DNA of 20,353 bases from DATKZB01 sp035528235 (lineage in GTDB: Bacteria > Planctomycetota > Phycisphaerae > FEN-1346), in the NCBI GenBank assembly GCA_035528235.1, contig DATKZB010000225.1, positions 1 to 20,353 of the forward strand. Direction: 5' to 3'. Within the stretch, counting starts at the first letter, position 1. The number at the start of each line of letters is the position of its first letter. This document shows positions 1 through 7,383 of the stretch, piece after piece. Made by a program: the position numbers and the translations under genes. A model generated the notes under the pieces. The model saw only the letters and a list, made by a program, of their open reading frames with translations. It searched no databases and was not told where the DNA came from.

Positions 1-483
1 GCCAGCGATGAGGAATGGAAGGTCATCGGCCCCAAACTCCGCAATCTCATCTTCCTGAAAATGATCGTTGAAGGCGGCGCGGGCGGCGAAGGCCCCGGCC
101 GCTTCGGCGGACCTCCCGGTGGCGGCCCCGGCGGCGGCCCCGGCGGTCCTCCGGGCCGCGCCTTCGGCGGTCCGGGCGATCCCATGCCGTTCGGCGGTCC
201 GGGTGGTCCGGGTGGTCCGATGCCGGGCGGCGGTCCGGGGGGACCGGGGTTCGGCGGGCCCGTCAGCGGCGACTTCATCCTGCTGGTCCAGGCGCGGGCG
301 GACCTGCGAACCGCCCTCGATGATCCGAAGACCTCCCCCGAGGCGCTCCAAGAGAAAGTCGCGGTCGTGCGCCAGGCGCGCCGGAAGGCCCGGGCCGCGC
401 TCGCCGACGCCGGCAAGAACCTGCTTGAACTGCTGACCGCCGACCAGGAAGCCGTACTGGTCGCCCTGGGTCACCTGGACTAG
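1..483 (+). CDS. Gly/Pro-rich protein with helical C-terminus, 5'-truncated
   Basis: The reading frame is open from the first base, so the N-terminus and start lie outside the window; 160 residues are visible. It begins with a DEEWKVI segment (residues 4-10), followed by a Gly/Pro-rich low-complexity stretch with GGP and GGPG repeats (about residues 25-86), then a charged, probably helical segment ending in LLTADQEAVLVALGHLD and a TAG stop. From memory, planctomycete exported proteins share this layout: DEEW..I..L, a Gly-rich linker, a helical region with K/A/R-rich heptads, and an LLT..QEAVLV..G.LD ending. Their function is not established. A Met at position 61 could be mistaken for a start, but the in-frame codons upstream encode the conserved DEEW segment. 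A perfect palindrome begins at the stop codon. Coding is confident; function is unknown. Confidence 0.75.
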   Translation, partial: ASDEEWKVIGPKLRNLIFLKMIVEGGAGGEGPGRFGGPPGGGPGGGPGGPPGRAFGGPGDPMPFGGPGGPGGPMPGGGPGGPGFGGPVSGDFILLVQARADLRTALDDPKTSPEALQEKVAVVRQARRKARAALADAGKNLLELLTADQEAVLVALGHLD

Positions 484-504
484 GAGCCTATCCGGATAGG
501 CTCC
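483..504. terminator. Perfect 22-bp palindrome after the Gly-rich gene
   Basis: Two 11-base arms, GGAGCCTATCC and its exact complement, abut without a spacer at the stop codon of the upstream gene. In RNA it would form a hairpin with a minimal loop. There is no T-run, so it is not a textbook intrinsic terminator. It may slow or end transcription, protect a 3' end, or be a dyad operator for the next gene, whose ribosome binding site (AGGGAG, 505-510) directly follows. Confidence 0.5.
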
Positions 505-516
505 AGGGAGCGATCC

Positions 517-1345
517 ATGCCCCGTTTCATCACCGTGCTTGCCGCCGCCGTGCTGCTGTGCCCGGGTCTGGCGTCCCCGGCCGGCGCCTATGTGGACCTG
601 GCGCCGACGCTGGGCCGGATCGTCGGGGAATCGCAGACGATCGCGATCGTGGAAGTGGACCAGTTCCGCCGCGATATGGGCGCCCTCATCCTGAAGAAGG
701 TCCGCGACCTCAAGGGCGACGCTGGCGCAGATCGGCGGCGAGGACGCCGCCCCCGCCGTCGCGTTCATGGTCCGCGAACTGCCCCGTGCCTCCGAGGTCG
801 ACGGGTACAACATGATGATCTACCTGGCCATGCTCGGCCCCGTTGCCAAGGACGCCCTTCCTGCCATTCAGGTTGCCCGTATCAAGCACCTGGCGCTGCG
901 CCCGGCCACGATGTGGGCGATCGAGCCCGACCGGCGTTTCCCGTGGCTCACGAACGACCCCTTTATGGCCATGATGCAGAACGCGGATCCCGTACGGTAC
1001 GTCAACGAAGCCTTCGTGCGCGAACTGGGCGAGCGCCTGCGGCCGGCCGCGCGGGCGCTGGCGCAGAAGATCATGGACGGCTCCGCCGGCGAGGTGCCGC
1101 AGTGGGCGTACGGCCTGCTGGCGCGGTTCCCCGACGAGGCGATAGGCATCTTGTCCCCGGGCTTGGCGGCTCCCGACATCGTCCTGCGCGAGCGTGCGGT
1201 CGTGGCCCTCGGCTACATGGGGACCGCTGCGGCGCCCAGCAAGGCCATGGTGGCGGCGGCGATGGAAAAAGCGCCCACCGAGAGGGAGAGGCGGCTGGCC
1301 CGGTGGTGCTTGCGGGAGATCAGCCGGCAGACACCCTCCCCGTGA
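517..1345 (+). pseudogene. Secreted HEAT-repeat-like protein, disrupted by a frameshift or deletion
   Basis: A good start (AGGGAG, then ATG at 517) opens a signal peptide (cleavage near SPAGA-Y, residue 24) followed by YVDLAPTLGRIVGESQTIAI and VEVDQF..LKKVRDLKGD, which looks like a real exported domain. After about base 715 frame 1 turns into an Arg-rich nonsense-like sequence. Frame 2 then takes over: LAQIGGEDAAPAVAF (from 722) through to SRQTPSP and TGA at 1345, with two or three helical HEAT-like units such as VVALGYMGTAAAPSKAM. Frame 2 has a stop at 692-694 and no good start before 767. The simplest reading is one gene broken near 700-735, either by a frameshift or by a deletion of the middle. 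Family members as I remember them have more sequence between the two parts. A sequencing error is the main alternative. Confidence 0.6.
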
Positions 1346-1412
1346 CCGCGCGGATCGGCTCGTACCGCTACGCCGGTGTCATGGTCAACGGCACCGCCCG
1401 GTGCGGCATTCC

Positions 1413-1442
1413 GGCTTCTCGCCCCCACGGGTCCGAGAAGCC
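1413..1442 (+). terminator. Hairpin downstream of the HEAT-like gene
   Basis: GGCTTCTCG (1413-1421) pairs perfectly with CGAGAAGCC (1434-1442) around a 12-base loop, 68 bases after the stop at 1345. No T-run follows, so termination is possible but unproven. The remaining bases 1346-1498 hold nothing else I can recognise. Confidence 0.35.
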
Positions 1443-1498
1443 TGTCGTCATCGGGTGCGACATTATCGCTGCGGCGGGACGGGTGGCCGATTATGGCC

Positions 1499-1527
1499 TT
1501 GACAAAAGCCACTTCTTGTGAAATAAT
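1499..1527 (+). promoter_or_regulatory. Sigma-70-type promoter for the gene at 1624
   Basis: TTGACA (1499-1504) is a perfect -35 box. A 17-base spacer leads to AATAAT (1522-1527), which matches the -10 consensus at five of six bases. Transcription should start near 1534, giving a leader of about 90 bases. The AT-rich patch stands out from the GC-rich surroundings. Confidence 0.7.
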
Positions 1528-1623
1528 TTCATAGAGGAAATGAATAACACGTCCTCCGTTTCGTCCAGACTGGCGGACGAGGTGCCAAAGAACGCCTCGC
1601 CGAGCCACGGAAGGAGACGAATC

Positions 1624-2055
1624 ATGAGAACCGCACTGAAACTGGCGGGCGTCCTGGCTGCGGTAACGCTGGTCCTGGGCGCACCCGCCCGGGCCCAGGC
1701 CGGTGGAATCGTCTTCTGGAGCGGCGGTACCCGGATCATCGCCACCAGCCGGCCGATGGTCGTGCCGTGCGCGCCCGTGGTCGTACCGGCCCCTCGCGCC
1801 TCGTACGTCATCCGCGAGACCTATCGCGACGGATACCGCGTCGGGTACGTCGCCGGGTACAATGACGGCGTCGGGGCGACATACATCACGGGGCGGACGG
1901 TTCTGTCGGTCCCGACCTACATGCCGACGCCGATGTACTGCCTGCCCCGCGTGACGGTCTACACGACGCCAATCTACGCGCCGCGGTATATGCGGCGCCC
2001 GCCGATGCACGTCTTCGGCCGGCGGCCGCACCATCGCGGCGGCTCACGGCGGTAA
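1624..2055 (+). CDS. Small secreted protein of unknown function
   Basis: The 143-residue product has an N-terminal signal peptide (hydrophobic residues 7-20, cleavage near ARA-QA, residues 22-25). The mature part is rich in Tyr, Val, Pro and Arg. It contains a short repetitive patch, RETYRDGYRVGYVAGYNDG (64-82), and ends in a His/Arg-rich tail. The ATG at 1624 is chosen because AAGGAG (1611-1616) lies seven bases upstream and the signal peptide begins there; the same frame is open back to 1540 but lacks a ribosome site. It has its own promoter (1499-1527) and a terminator (2115-2154), so it is probably monocistronic. Two Cys (49, 106) could form a disulfide. I do not recognise a family. The codon phase and signal peptide make it likely real. 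Confidence 0.65.
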   Translation: MRTALKLAGVLAAVTLVLGAPARAQAGGIVFWSGGTRIIATSRPMVVPCAPVVVPAPRASYVIRETYRDGYRVGYVAGYNDGVGATYITGRTVLSVPTYMPTPMYCLPRVTVYTTPIYAPRYMRRPPMHVFGRRPHHRGGSRR

Positions 2056-2114
2056 CGCCGCAGCCGTGAATCCTAGCTCGAGAGGGTGGTCCGAACGACC
2101 ACCGGTCTGACCCG

Positions 2115-2154
2115 AGCAGGCCCCCGCCCATCCCAGCCGGGGCCTGCTGCTTTT
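2115..2154 (+). terminator. Intrinsic terminator after the small secreted gene
   Basis: AGCAGGCCCC (2115-2124) pairs with GGGGCCTGCT (2139-2148), followed by GC and TTTT (2151-2154). A second perfect stem, GGTGGTC/GACCACC (2085-2091 and 2097-2103), lies just upstream and may assist. Confidence 0.75.
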
Positions 2155-2184
2155 CGCACCCCCATGTCGGACGGCCCTTTTGCC

Positions 2185-2213
2185 TTGACATGACCGGCCT
2201 GCGCGGGACCATT
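2185..2213 (+). promoter_or_regulatory. Possible promoter for the fuculokinase gene
   Basis: TTGACA (2185-2190) is a perfect -35 box, 66 bases before the kinase start and just past the terminator. No good -10 follows: the 17-base position reads ACCATT. A regulator-dependent promoter would fit. Part of an imperfect dyad (GGACC at 2206-2210, GGTCC near 2219-2223) overlaps this region. Confidence 0.35.
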
Positions 2214-2255
2214 CTGACCGGTCCGAGCCGATGCCTCGCACAAGGAGCCGGTCGC

Positions 2256-3767
2256 ATGGAACCCGCCGCCCTCGTCTTCGATTGCGGATCGACCACCATC
2301 CGGGTCGTGGCCATCGACGCCACCGGCAAGGCCCTTGCCCAGGCCAGCCGCCCGAGCGGTCCCGTCCAGCAGCCCGGTGCGCCGAAGGGGTGGTACGTCT
2401 ACGACGTCGATTTCCTCTGGAAGGCCGTCAGCGGGTGCGCGCGACGTGTCCTTCGGAAGGTGGCCCCGTCGCGCATCCAGGCCGTCACGGTGACCACGTG
2501 GGGGGCCGACGGCGCGCCGGTCGATGCCTCGGGCCGCCTGACGTACCCGGAGATCGCCTGGCGGTGCGAACGGACGGGCGAGACGGGCCGACGACTGGTC
2601 GCGCGGCTGGGGGCGCGGCGTCTCTTCCGCGTCACGGGGTATCCGCTCATCCACTTCAACACGATCCTGCGGATGGCGTGGCTCAAGAAGAACGCCCCGG
2701 CGGCGCTCGCGAAGGCGTCGCACTTCCTCATGACGCCGGGCCTGGTGAGCATGCGGCTGACGGGCCAGGCGTCGATCGACCCGACGATCGCCTCGACCTC
2801 GATGGCGATGGACCAGGCCAGGCGCGACTGGTCCGACGACCTGCTCCGCGCCGTCGGGTTCCCCAGACGCCTGCTGCCGCCGTGGGTCGAACCGGGCGGC
2901 GTCATCGGCCAGGTCACCGCCTCGGCCGCGCGGGCCACCGGCCTGGCGAAGGGCACGCCGGTCGTCGCGGCCGGCCACGATACCCAGTTCGCCATTCTGG
3001 GGGCGGGCGTGCGGCCGGGCGAGGCGGTGGTCTCGAGCGGCACGTGGGAGATCCTCATCGCCCGGTCGGCGGCGTTCCGGCCGAACAAGGCCTCCTTCGA
3101 GGGCGGGCTCTTGTACGAGTGCGACGCCCAGGCGGGTCGCTGGAACCCGCAACTGCTGATGATGGGCTCGGGCGTCCTGGAATGGGTGGCCGGCCGCTGG
3201 TTCGGCGACGTGCCCGCCGGCGGCAGACGCTACGACACGATGATCGGCGAGGCCGCCCAGGAACCGCCGGGCGCCGCCGGACTCACGCTTATGCCCGCCT
3301 TCACCGGCACCGGCCCCAGCGCCAGGTACGGCGCCAAGGGGGCGCTGCTCGGACTGACGCTCAACACGACGCGCGGCCAGATTTACCGGGCCGCCCTCGA
3401 GGGGCTGGCCTACCAGTTGAAGGACGCCCTGGCGGTGTTCAAGAAGGGCGCCGGCATCGACGCCAAGGCCCTCCGCGTCGTGGGCGGTGGGGCCAGGAAT
3501 GCGCTATGGAACCAGATTCGGGCCGATGTCACGGGCCTGCCGGTGGTCGTCCCGGCGGAGGTCGAGGCCACGGCCCTCGGTGCCGCCATGGTGGCGCTGG
3601 TGGGCGGCGGCGTCTACGGGTCCATCGACGAGGCCCGCCGCGCCATCGACTTCGGCGAAACCGTGACCCAGCCGTCGAAGAAGGCCGTCGCCCGGTATGC
3701 CGGCCTCTACGGGGCCTATCGGCGCCTGGCGCCGGCCCTGGCGCCGTTCTACCGGGCTCGGACATAG
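2256..3767 (+). CDS. fucK: FGGY-family carbohydrate kinase, L-fuculokinase-like
   Basis: The 503-residue product should phosphorylate L-fuculose (or a related ketose) with ATP in the cytoplasm, giving the 1-phosphate for aldolase cleavage. It follows E. coli FucK (482 residues) along most of its length: DCGSTTIR at the N-terminal phosphate-binding site (9-16), VTTWGADGAPVD (79-90), AGHDTQFAILGAG with the likely catalytic base Asp242 (239-251), SSGTWEIL (260-267), GVLEW (306-310), LTLNTTRG..YRAALEGL (367-384) and the ATP-site VVGGGARNALWNQI (408-421). The ATG at 2256 is preceded by AAGGAG (2242-2247); in-frame codons back to 2190 look non-coding. It lies 11 bases before the next gene, so the two are probably co-transcribed. 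Substrate is inferred; rhamnulose or another deoxy-ketose is possible. No fucose isomerase or aldolase is in the window. Confidence 0.85.
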   Translation: MEPAALVFDCGSTTIRVVAIDATGKALAQASRPSGPVQQPGAPKGWYVYDVDFLWKAVSGCARRVLRKVAPSRIQAVTVTTWGADGAPVDASGRLTYPEIAWRCERTGETGRRLVARLGARRLFRVTGYPLIHFNTILRMAWLKKNAPAALAKASHFLMTPGLVSMRLTGQASIDPTIASTSMAMDQARRDWSDDLLRAVGFPRRLLPPWVEPGGVIGQVTASAARATGLAKGTPVVAAGHDTQFAILGAGVRPGEAVVSSGTWEILIARSAAFRPNKASFEGGLLYECDAQAGRWNPQLLMMGSGVLEWVAGRWFGDVPAGGRRYDTMIGEAAQEPPGAAGLTLMPAFTGTGPSARYGAKGALLGLTLNTTRGQIYRAALEGLAYQLKDALAVFKKGAGIDAKALRVVGGGARNALWNQIRADVTGLPVVVPAEVEATALGAAMVALVGGGVYGSIDEARRAIDFGETVTQPSKKAVARYAGLYGAYRRLAPALAPFYRART

Positions 3768-3778
3768 AAGGGGAACGC

Positions 3779-4912
3779 ATGGCCAAGCCGACCAGCACAC
3801 CATCGTCCGGCGACGGCGGCCCCCGCGACACCATGTCGCCGCGCGAGCGCCTGCTGGCCTGGGCCACCGGCCGGCCCGTCGACCGGCTGCCGTTTGTCAT
3901 CCACTGGGGACCCTGGGCCGAGACGGCCCGCCGCTGGCGCCAGGAGGGGATGGCCGACGACGGCCAGTGGCACAGCCTGTTCGGCTTCGACCCGTACACG
4001 GAGGGCGTCGGCGTGACCTGCGGCATCTGCCCGGCCTTCGAGCACGAGGTTCTCGCTGACGAGGGCGAGACCGTGGTCGTCCGCGACGCCGACGGCGTCG
4101 TCAAGCGCGACCGAAAGGACGGCGCCAGCATCCCGATGTACCTGGAGTACCCCGTGCGCGACCGCAAGACGTGGGAGGCGCACCGGTGGCGGTTCGACCC
4201 CACCAGCGCCGAGCGGTTCCCCGCCGACTGGCCCCAGCGGGCACGCCGCCTGCGCGACGGCGACGTGGCCGTGAGCGTGGGCGTGTATCCGTACGGACTC
4301 TTCGGCGGCCCGCGGACGATGATGGGGGCCGAGAAGTGCCTGCTGGCGTGCGCGCTGGAGCCGGAGTTGATTGAGGACATCAACCAGACGCTCGCGGACC
4401 TCTGGTACACCCTTTGGAGCCGCGTGTTCGAGGAGACCCGCGTCGACGTCGTCTGGTTCTGGGAAGACATGGCGGGCAAGCAAGGGTCGCTCATCTCGCC
4501 GGCGATGTTCCGGCGGTTCATGACGCCGCACTACCGGCGGCTGACGGACCTGGCGCGGCGGCACGGCGTGCGGCTCATCACGGTCGATTCCGACGGCAAC
4601 ATGCACGGCCTGACGCCGCTGTTCATCGAGGCCGGCGTGCCGAACATCCACCCGTACGAGGTCCAGGCCGGCAACGACATCCCCGCGCTGCTCCGGCAGC
4701 ACCCCGACCTGTATGCCATGGGCGGCATGGACAAGCGGGCCATGGCGGCCGACCGGCGGGCTATGGATGCTGAGATCGAGCGGGTCCGGGCCATGCTGCC
4801 GCTGGGCCGGTACCTGCCGTTCCCCGACCATCTCATCCCGCCCGACGTGTCGTGGGAGAACTACCAGTACTTCGTCTGGCGGTGGAAAGAGATGATCGGC
4901 AAGAAGGACTGA
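3779..4912 (+). CDS. Uroporphyrinogen decarboxylase (URO-D) family protein, methyltransferase-like
   Basis: The 377-residue protein has the fold-defining pattern of the URO-D/MtaA superfamily: MSPRERLLAWATGRPVDRLPF (19-39), a central YGLFGGPRTMMG (172-183), a VVWFWEDMAGKQGSLISPAMFRRFMTPHYRRL stretch (224-255), SDGN (271-274), IEAGVPNIHPYEVQAGNDI (283-301) and MGGMDKRAM (314-322). It is not a haem-pathway HemE; this branch resembles corrinoid-linked methyltransferases. In MtaA-type enzymes an H-x-C motif binds zinc to activate the thiol, but the equivalent position here reads D-S-D (270-272). Zinc-thiolate chemistry is therefore unlikely, although related URO-D-like proteins in this phylum, as I recall them, also carry this D-x-D. 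The start at 3779 has GGGGAA seven bases away. Pairing with the sugar kinase suggests a role in sugar, possibly methyl-sugar, metabolism; that is inference. Confidence 0.8.
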   Translation: MAKPTSTPSSGDGGPRDTMSPRERLLAWATGRPVDRLPFVIHWGPWAETARRWRQEGMADDGQWHSLFGFDPYTEGVGVTCGICPAFEHEVLADEGETVVVRDADGVVKRDRKDGASIPMYLEYPVRDRKTWEAHRWRFDPTSAERFPADWPQRARRLRDGDVAVSVGVYPYGLFGGPRTMMGAEKCLLACALEPELIEDINQTLADLWYTLWSRVFEETRVDVVWFWEDMAGKQGSLISPAMFRRFMTPHYRRLTDLARRHGVRLITVDSDGNMHGLTPLFIEAGVPNIHPYEVQAGNDIPALLRQHPDLYAMGGMDKRAMAADRRAMDAEIERVRAMLPLGRYLPFPDHLIPPDVSWENYQYFVWRWKEMIGKKD

Positions 4913-5169
4913 GCCCGATTCATCCCTGCTCGGGGGGGAAAGGGGACTGGGTGGCCTCTCCCGGGCACCTGGCCCTTGCGACCGCAGCGGCGGGGAGACG
5001 GCGAAGAGCGTATTTTCTTTTTCTTCTCAGGGCGCGCCGCGACGCCTGGGCTGCCGGGTTGGCGTTAACCTGGGTAAAGGGGAGAATCTGGCCGCCTGGC
5101 ACATAACCTTTTTCTGGCTAAACATGGGGGTATCTGCCGAAAAATGGGCCTGAAAACCCCTTGCCGCAT
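4913..5169. other. Intergenic stretch without a recognised gene
   Basis: Between the URO-D-like gene and the first PEP-CTERM promoter I see no convincing open frame and no clear intrinsic terminator. A pyrimidine run (about 5009-5027) and an AT-richer part after 5100 stand out. With the promoter and leader that follow, the gap between genes is 496 bases. Confidence 0.5.
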
Positions 5170-5197
5170 TTGACTTCTGGGCAATTTGGGGTACACT
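5170..5197 (+). promoter_or_regulatory. Promoter of the first PEP-CTERM gene
   Basis: TTGACT (5170-5175), a 16-base spacer and TACACT (5192-5197). The first eight bases (TTGACTTC) and the GTACA around the -10 box are the same as in the promoter at 7384-7411; overall 19 of 28 bases match without gaps. Confidence 0.6.
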
Positions 5198-5408
5198 TAT
5201 AGCAGACGTGGTAGCAGGGAGGCTGTCTGCGGGGATAGCCCCTCCTGACGTACCAACCATCGTGGCATGACAAACATCCGTCGTTTTTGAGCCGGCGCGC
5301 CATGCGCGGCCGGGGACGGAGCGGATGCCGCAATTGGGGTGGCTGGAAGTCGCACCCGGGGCAACGCACCGATCGGGGTAGAGATCGTTTACATTGGAGG
5401 GCCGTGAC
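5198..5408 (+). promoter_or_regulatory. Long structured 5' leader of the first PEP-CTERM gene
   Basis: About 200 bases separate the predicted start of transcription from the ATG. Possible stems: GGGG/CCCC around ATAG (about 5232-5243) flanked by GGAGG and CCTCC; CCGG-CGCGC/GCGCG-G-CCGG around CAT (5292-5313); GCGG/CCGC around ATG (about 5321-5331); GGGTG/CACCC (about 5337-5357); and the palindrome CCGATCGG. I do not recognise a known riboswitch class. The ribosome site GGAGG lies at 5396-5400. Confidence 0.4.
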
Positions 5409-6044
5409 ATGTTGACTCGAACCCTTTCCGTCGCTTTGGCTTTGGGGGGCATCCTACTGGCGTCGCCGGCCTGGGCCTCGTTGATGATCGACGGCAACGT
5501 CGGGGCAGGCGAGTACCAGACCGTCCTGAACGACGTGGCCAACGAGGACACCCGCGAGTTCTACAACTCGGGTCTCGACATCGAGGCGTTGCATTTCGCC
5601 CAGGACTCCGGCAGTTACTGGATGGGGCTGACGACCGTCGCATCGCCCATCGACACCGACGGCGACCCCACGAGCGAACTCGGCGAGACCGATCTCTGGG
5701 CCATCTTCTACGATGGCCAGGGCGGCCCGCGGCTGTACAAGATGATTGTCGAGATGGGCGGCGCCGCGCCCGACGTGGCGCTGTACGAGTGGAACGGCAG
5801 CCAGTGGGGCGCGGTGGCCCTGACCGCCGCCGACTACGACATCGTCGTATACAATGACCTGGAGGTTCGGATCGCCACGGCCAAGATGCCGAATCTCGTC
5901 GACAGCCCGTACGTCTTCGGCCAACTCGACGGCACCGGCGAATGGAACGACGACCAGATTCGAGGAACCGTGCCCGAACCGGCGACGCTCGGCCTGATGG
6001 GGTTGGGCTTGGTGGCCTCGCTGGTCCTGCGGCGGAAGAAGTAG
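5409..6044 (+). CDS. PEP-CTERM sorting domain protein
   Basis: The 211-residue protein is exported by Sec (signal peptide 1-23, cleavage after AWA) and ends in a PEP-CTERM signal: VPEPATLGLMGLGLVASLVL and RRKK, with the PEP at 189-191, a membrane helix and a basic tail. Exosortase is expected to process this tail and leave the protein on or outside the cell surface. The mature part (LMIDGNVGAGEYQ, a Trp-rich core and many Asp/Glu) resembles the beta-sandwich CBM9/DOMON-like exported proteins with an IDG....EY opening; that is a weak, pattern-based guess. The ATG at 5409 has GGAGG eight bases upstream; an in-frame TTG at 5394 lies within the ribosome site and is rejected. It has its own promoter and terminator. 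Confidence 0.85.
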   Translation: MLTRTLSVALALGGILLASPAWASLMIDGNVGAGEYQTVLNDVANEDTREFYNSGLDIEALHFAQDSGSYWMGLTTVASPIDTDGDPTSELGETDLWAIFYDGQGGPRLYKMIVEMGGAAPDVALYEWNGSQWGAVALTAADYDIVVYNDLEVRIATAKMPNLVDSPYVFGQLDGTGEWNDDQIRGTVPEPATLGLMGLGLVASLVLRRKK

Positions 6045-6075
6045 ACGCAGGGCCCGACCAACGAACGCACTTGGC

Positions 6076-6111
6076 GCGAAGGCGGCACCCGTGGCCGCCT
6101 TCGCTTTTTTT
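6076..6111 (+). terminator. Strong intrinsic terminator
   Basis: GCGAAGGCGGC (6076-6086) pairs perfectly with GCCGCCTTCGC (6094-6104) around a 7-base loop, followed by seven T (6105-6111), 31 bases after the stop codon. Confidence 0.9.
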
Positions 6112-6298
6112 GCGCGGCGTGCCGTTGTGGCGTCTGGGTCCCTTCGGTCGCGTTGGCTGAAGCCACGAGCCGTTCCCTCCCGCAAGTGCGCCCAGACGGC
6201 GTGTCCGAAAATCCGGTGTCCGGAAGGTTATCGGACGTTACCCAGAATTCCCAACTTGCCAAGGATTGATACAACGCCTGAAAAAATCAGCACTTAAG

Positions 6299-6326
6299 TT
6301 GCATCCGGACCGAATTGGTGTATACT
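6299..6326 (+). promoter_or_regulatory. Promoter of the second PEP-CTERM gene
   Basis: TTGCAT (6299-6304), 16-base spacer, TATACT (6321-6326, five of six consensus bases). The leader is about 50 bases and holds one hairpin, GTCGGC/GCCGAC with loop GTGAAA (6339-6356). The bases before it, 6112-6298, contain no gene that I can support. Confidence 0.6.
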
Positions 6327-6384
6327 AGAAAGATTCCTGTCGGCGTGAAAGCCGACCCTATTGGCACCCAGGGGAGGAAAAACG

Positions 6385-7173
6385 ATGCATTCTCGTGCGC
6401 ATAGTCTGTCTTGGCGTCTGTGCCGGTTGGTTTCGGCGGTCCTGGCTGTCGTCCTCGTGGGTCTCCTGGCGTCTGGGGCGGCCGATGCGGCCCCGATTCC
6501 CGGCGACTACTTCAGTGAGGAACTCGGCATGCCGGGCACCGGCGTTCTCATGGGGCGCTGGTCCGAAGGCTTCATCAATGCCGATCCCGACCACGTCCGT
6601 AACGGCGCCCATGCCGCCAGTTGGGATGGGGCCAATCTGGGGGCCCAGTGGGAACTGACCGGGGCGCTGCTGTCCGGCACCACGACGCTCTGGGACGGCA
6701 CCACGCCGAACGGCGACGGGACGGTCAGCGGCACGCTCATCGTCAAACGCGATTTCGACGTAGCCAACGCCTCCATGCTCCTGAAGAGCGACGGCGGCAC
6801 GGCCCCGTGGTGGGGAGGCGACGCCGGTATCAGCCAGTACGATTTCGCCCTGACGGTGTATTACCAGACGCTTACGGTCACGCTCGACCACGACGCCATC
6901 CGGAATGCCACCTCGACCGAGGTTTTCGAGGGCGCCTACGAGACCGACAGGATCTGCTACGGCCACACGGTGGGCATCTACAAGGGCGCCGGCCTGGGGC
7001 TGCCGAATGATGATTACCCGTCCTTCGAGGCCGACCCCCAGGGCCAGGAAATGCTCCTTGGGGGCGCCTGGGGCTGGGTGGAGGGCACCCGCTTCAGCAT
7101 CACGCCCGAGCCGGCCACACTGGCCCTGGTGGGGATGGGCCTGGCGGCCCTCGGGCTGCGACGGCGGAAGTAA
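6385..7173 (+). CDS. PEP-CTERM sorting domain protein
   Basis: This 262-residue protein has an N-terminal signal peptide (hydrophobic core 15-30, cleavage near ADA-AP, residue 35) and a C-terminal sorting signal TPEPATLALVGMGLAALGL plus RRRK (PEP at 241-243). It is therefore expected at the cell surface after exosortase processing. The mature domain is Gly/Thr/Asp-rich and probably all-beta, with a recognisable W..GANLGAQWELTG segment and a single Cys. I do not recognise the family; it is not a paralogue of its neighbours outside the C-terminus. The ATG at 6385 is set by GGAGG (6373-6377), and an in-frame TTG at 6361 precedes that site. A promoter lies at 6299-6326 and a terminator at 7197-7242, so it is monocistronic. 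Confidence 0.85.
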   Translation: MHSRAHSLSWRLCRLVSAVLAVVLVGLLASGAADAAPIPGDYFSEELGMPGTGVLMGRWSEGFINADPDHVRNGAHAASWDGANLGAQWELTGALLSGTTTLWDGTTPNGDGTVSGTLIVKRDFDVANASMLLKSDGGTAPWWGGDAGISQYDFALTVYYQTLTVTLDHDAIRNATSTEVFEGAYETDRICYGHTVGIYKGAGLGLPNDDYPSFEADPQGQEMLLGGAWGWVEGTRFSITPEPATLALVGMGLAALGLRRRK

Positions 7174-7196
7174 GCCTGGATCCTGTAAGCATACTT

Positions 7197-7242
7197 GCAG
7201 CCTCGGGTGTCTCGTTGTGGGGACGCCCGGGGCTGCTTCTTT
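7197..7242 (+). terminator. Intrinsic terminator after the second PEP-CTERM gene
   Basis: GCAGCC (7197-7202) pairs with GGCTGC (7231-7236). After a T-G wobble the stem continues as CGGGTGTC (7204-7211) with GACGCCCG (7222-7229), loop of 10, followed by TTCTTT (7237-7242). Confidence 0.8.
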
Positions 7243-7283
7243 CTGCCGGTCCGTTGGGCGGCAAGCCCGATTCGGGTGCGAAA

Positions 7284-7306
7284 GCCCCGCCCGGGGCCGA
7301 ATTTTT
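7284..7306 (+). terminator. Possible second, back-up terminator
   Basis: GCCCC/GGGGC stem (7284-7288 and 7293-7297) followed by CGA and five T (7302-7306). Short and weaker than the one at 7197. Confidence 0.3.
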
Positions 7307-7383
7307 GGCATCTGCTGTAGACAACATAGGGCCCCCTAACCTTACTTAACGGTACGGCCCGGTCCGAAATCGGCGACGCGGAC

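Noticed and set aside
1346..1521. Frame 1 continuation of the gene at 517 to a stop at 1521
   Set aside because: Composition is Arg/Gly-rich nonsense in the part that overlaps the good frame 2, and the remainder resembles no protein pattern.
2399..3152. Minus-strand frames opposite the fuculokinase gene
   Set aside because: Arg/Gly/Pro-rich shadows; the plus-strand kinase has full family motifs.
5118..5369. Minus-strand frame of 83 codons with CLSCH and several other Cys
   Set aside because: Starts at GTG without a ribosome site, has no signal peptide for a c-type cytochrome, third codon positions are less GC-rich than in the real genes, and it lies over the promoter and leader of a PEP-CTERM gene.
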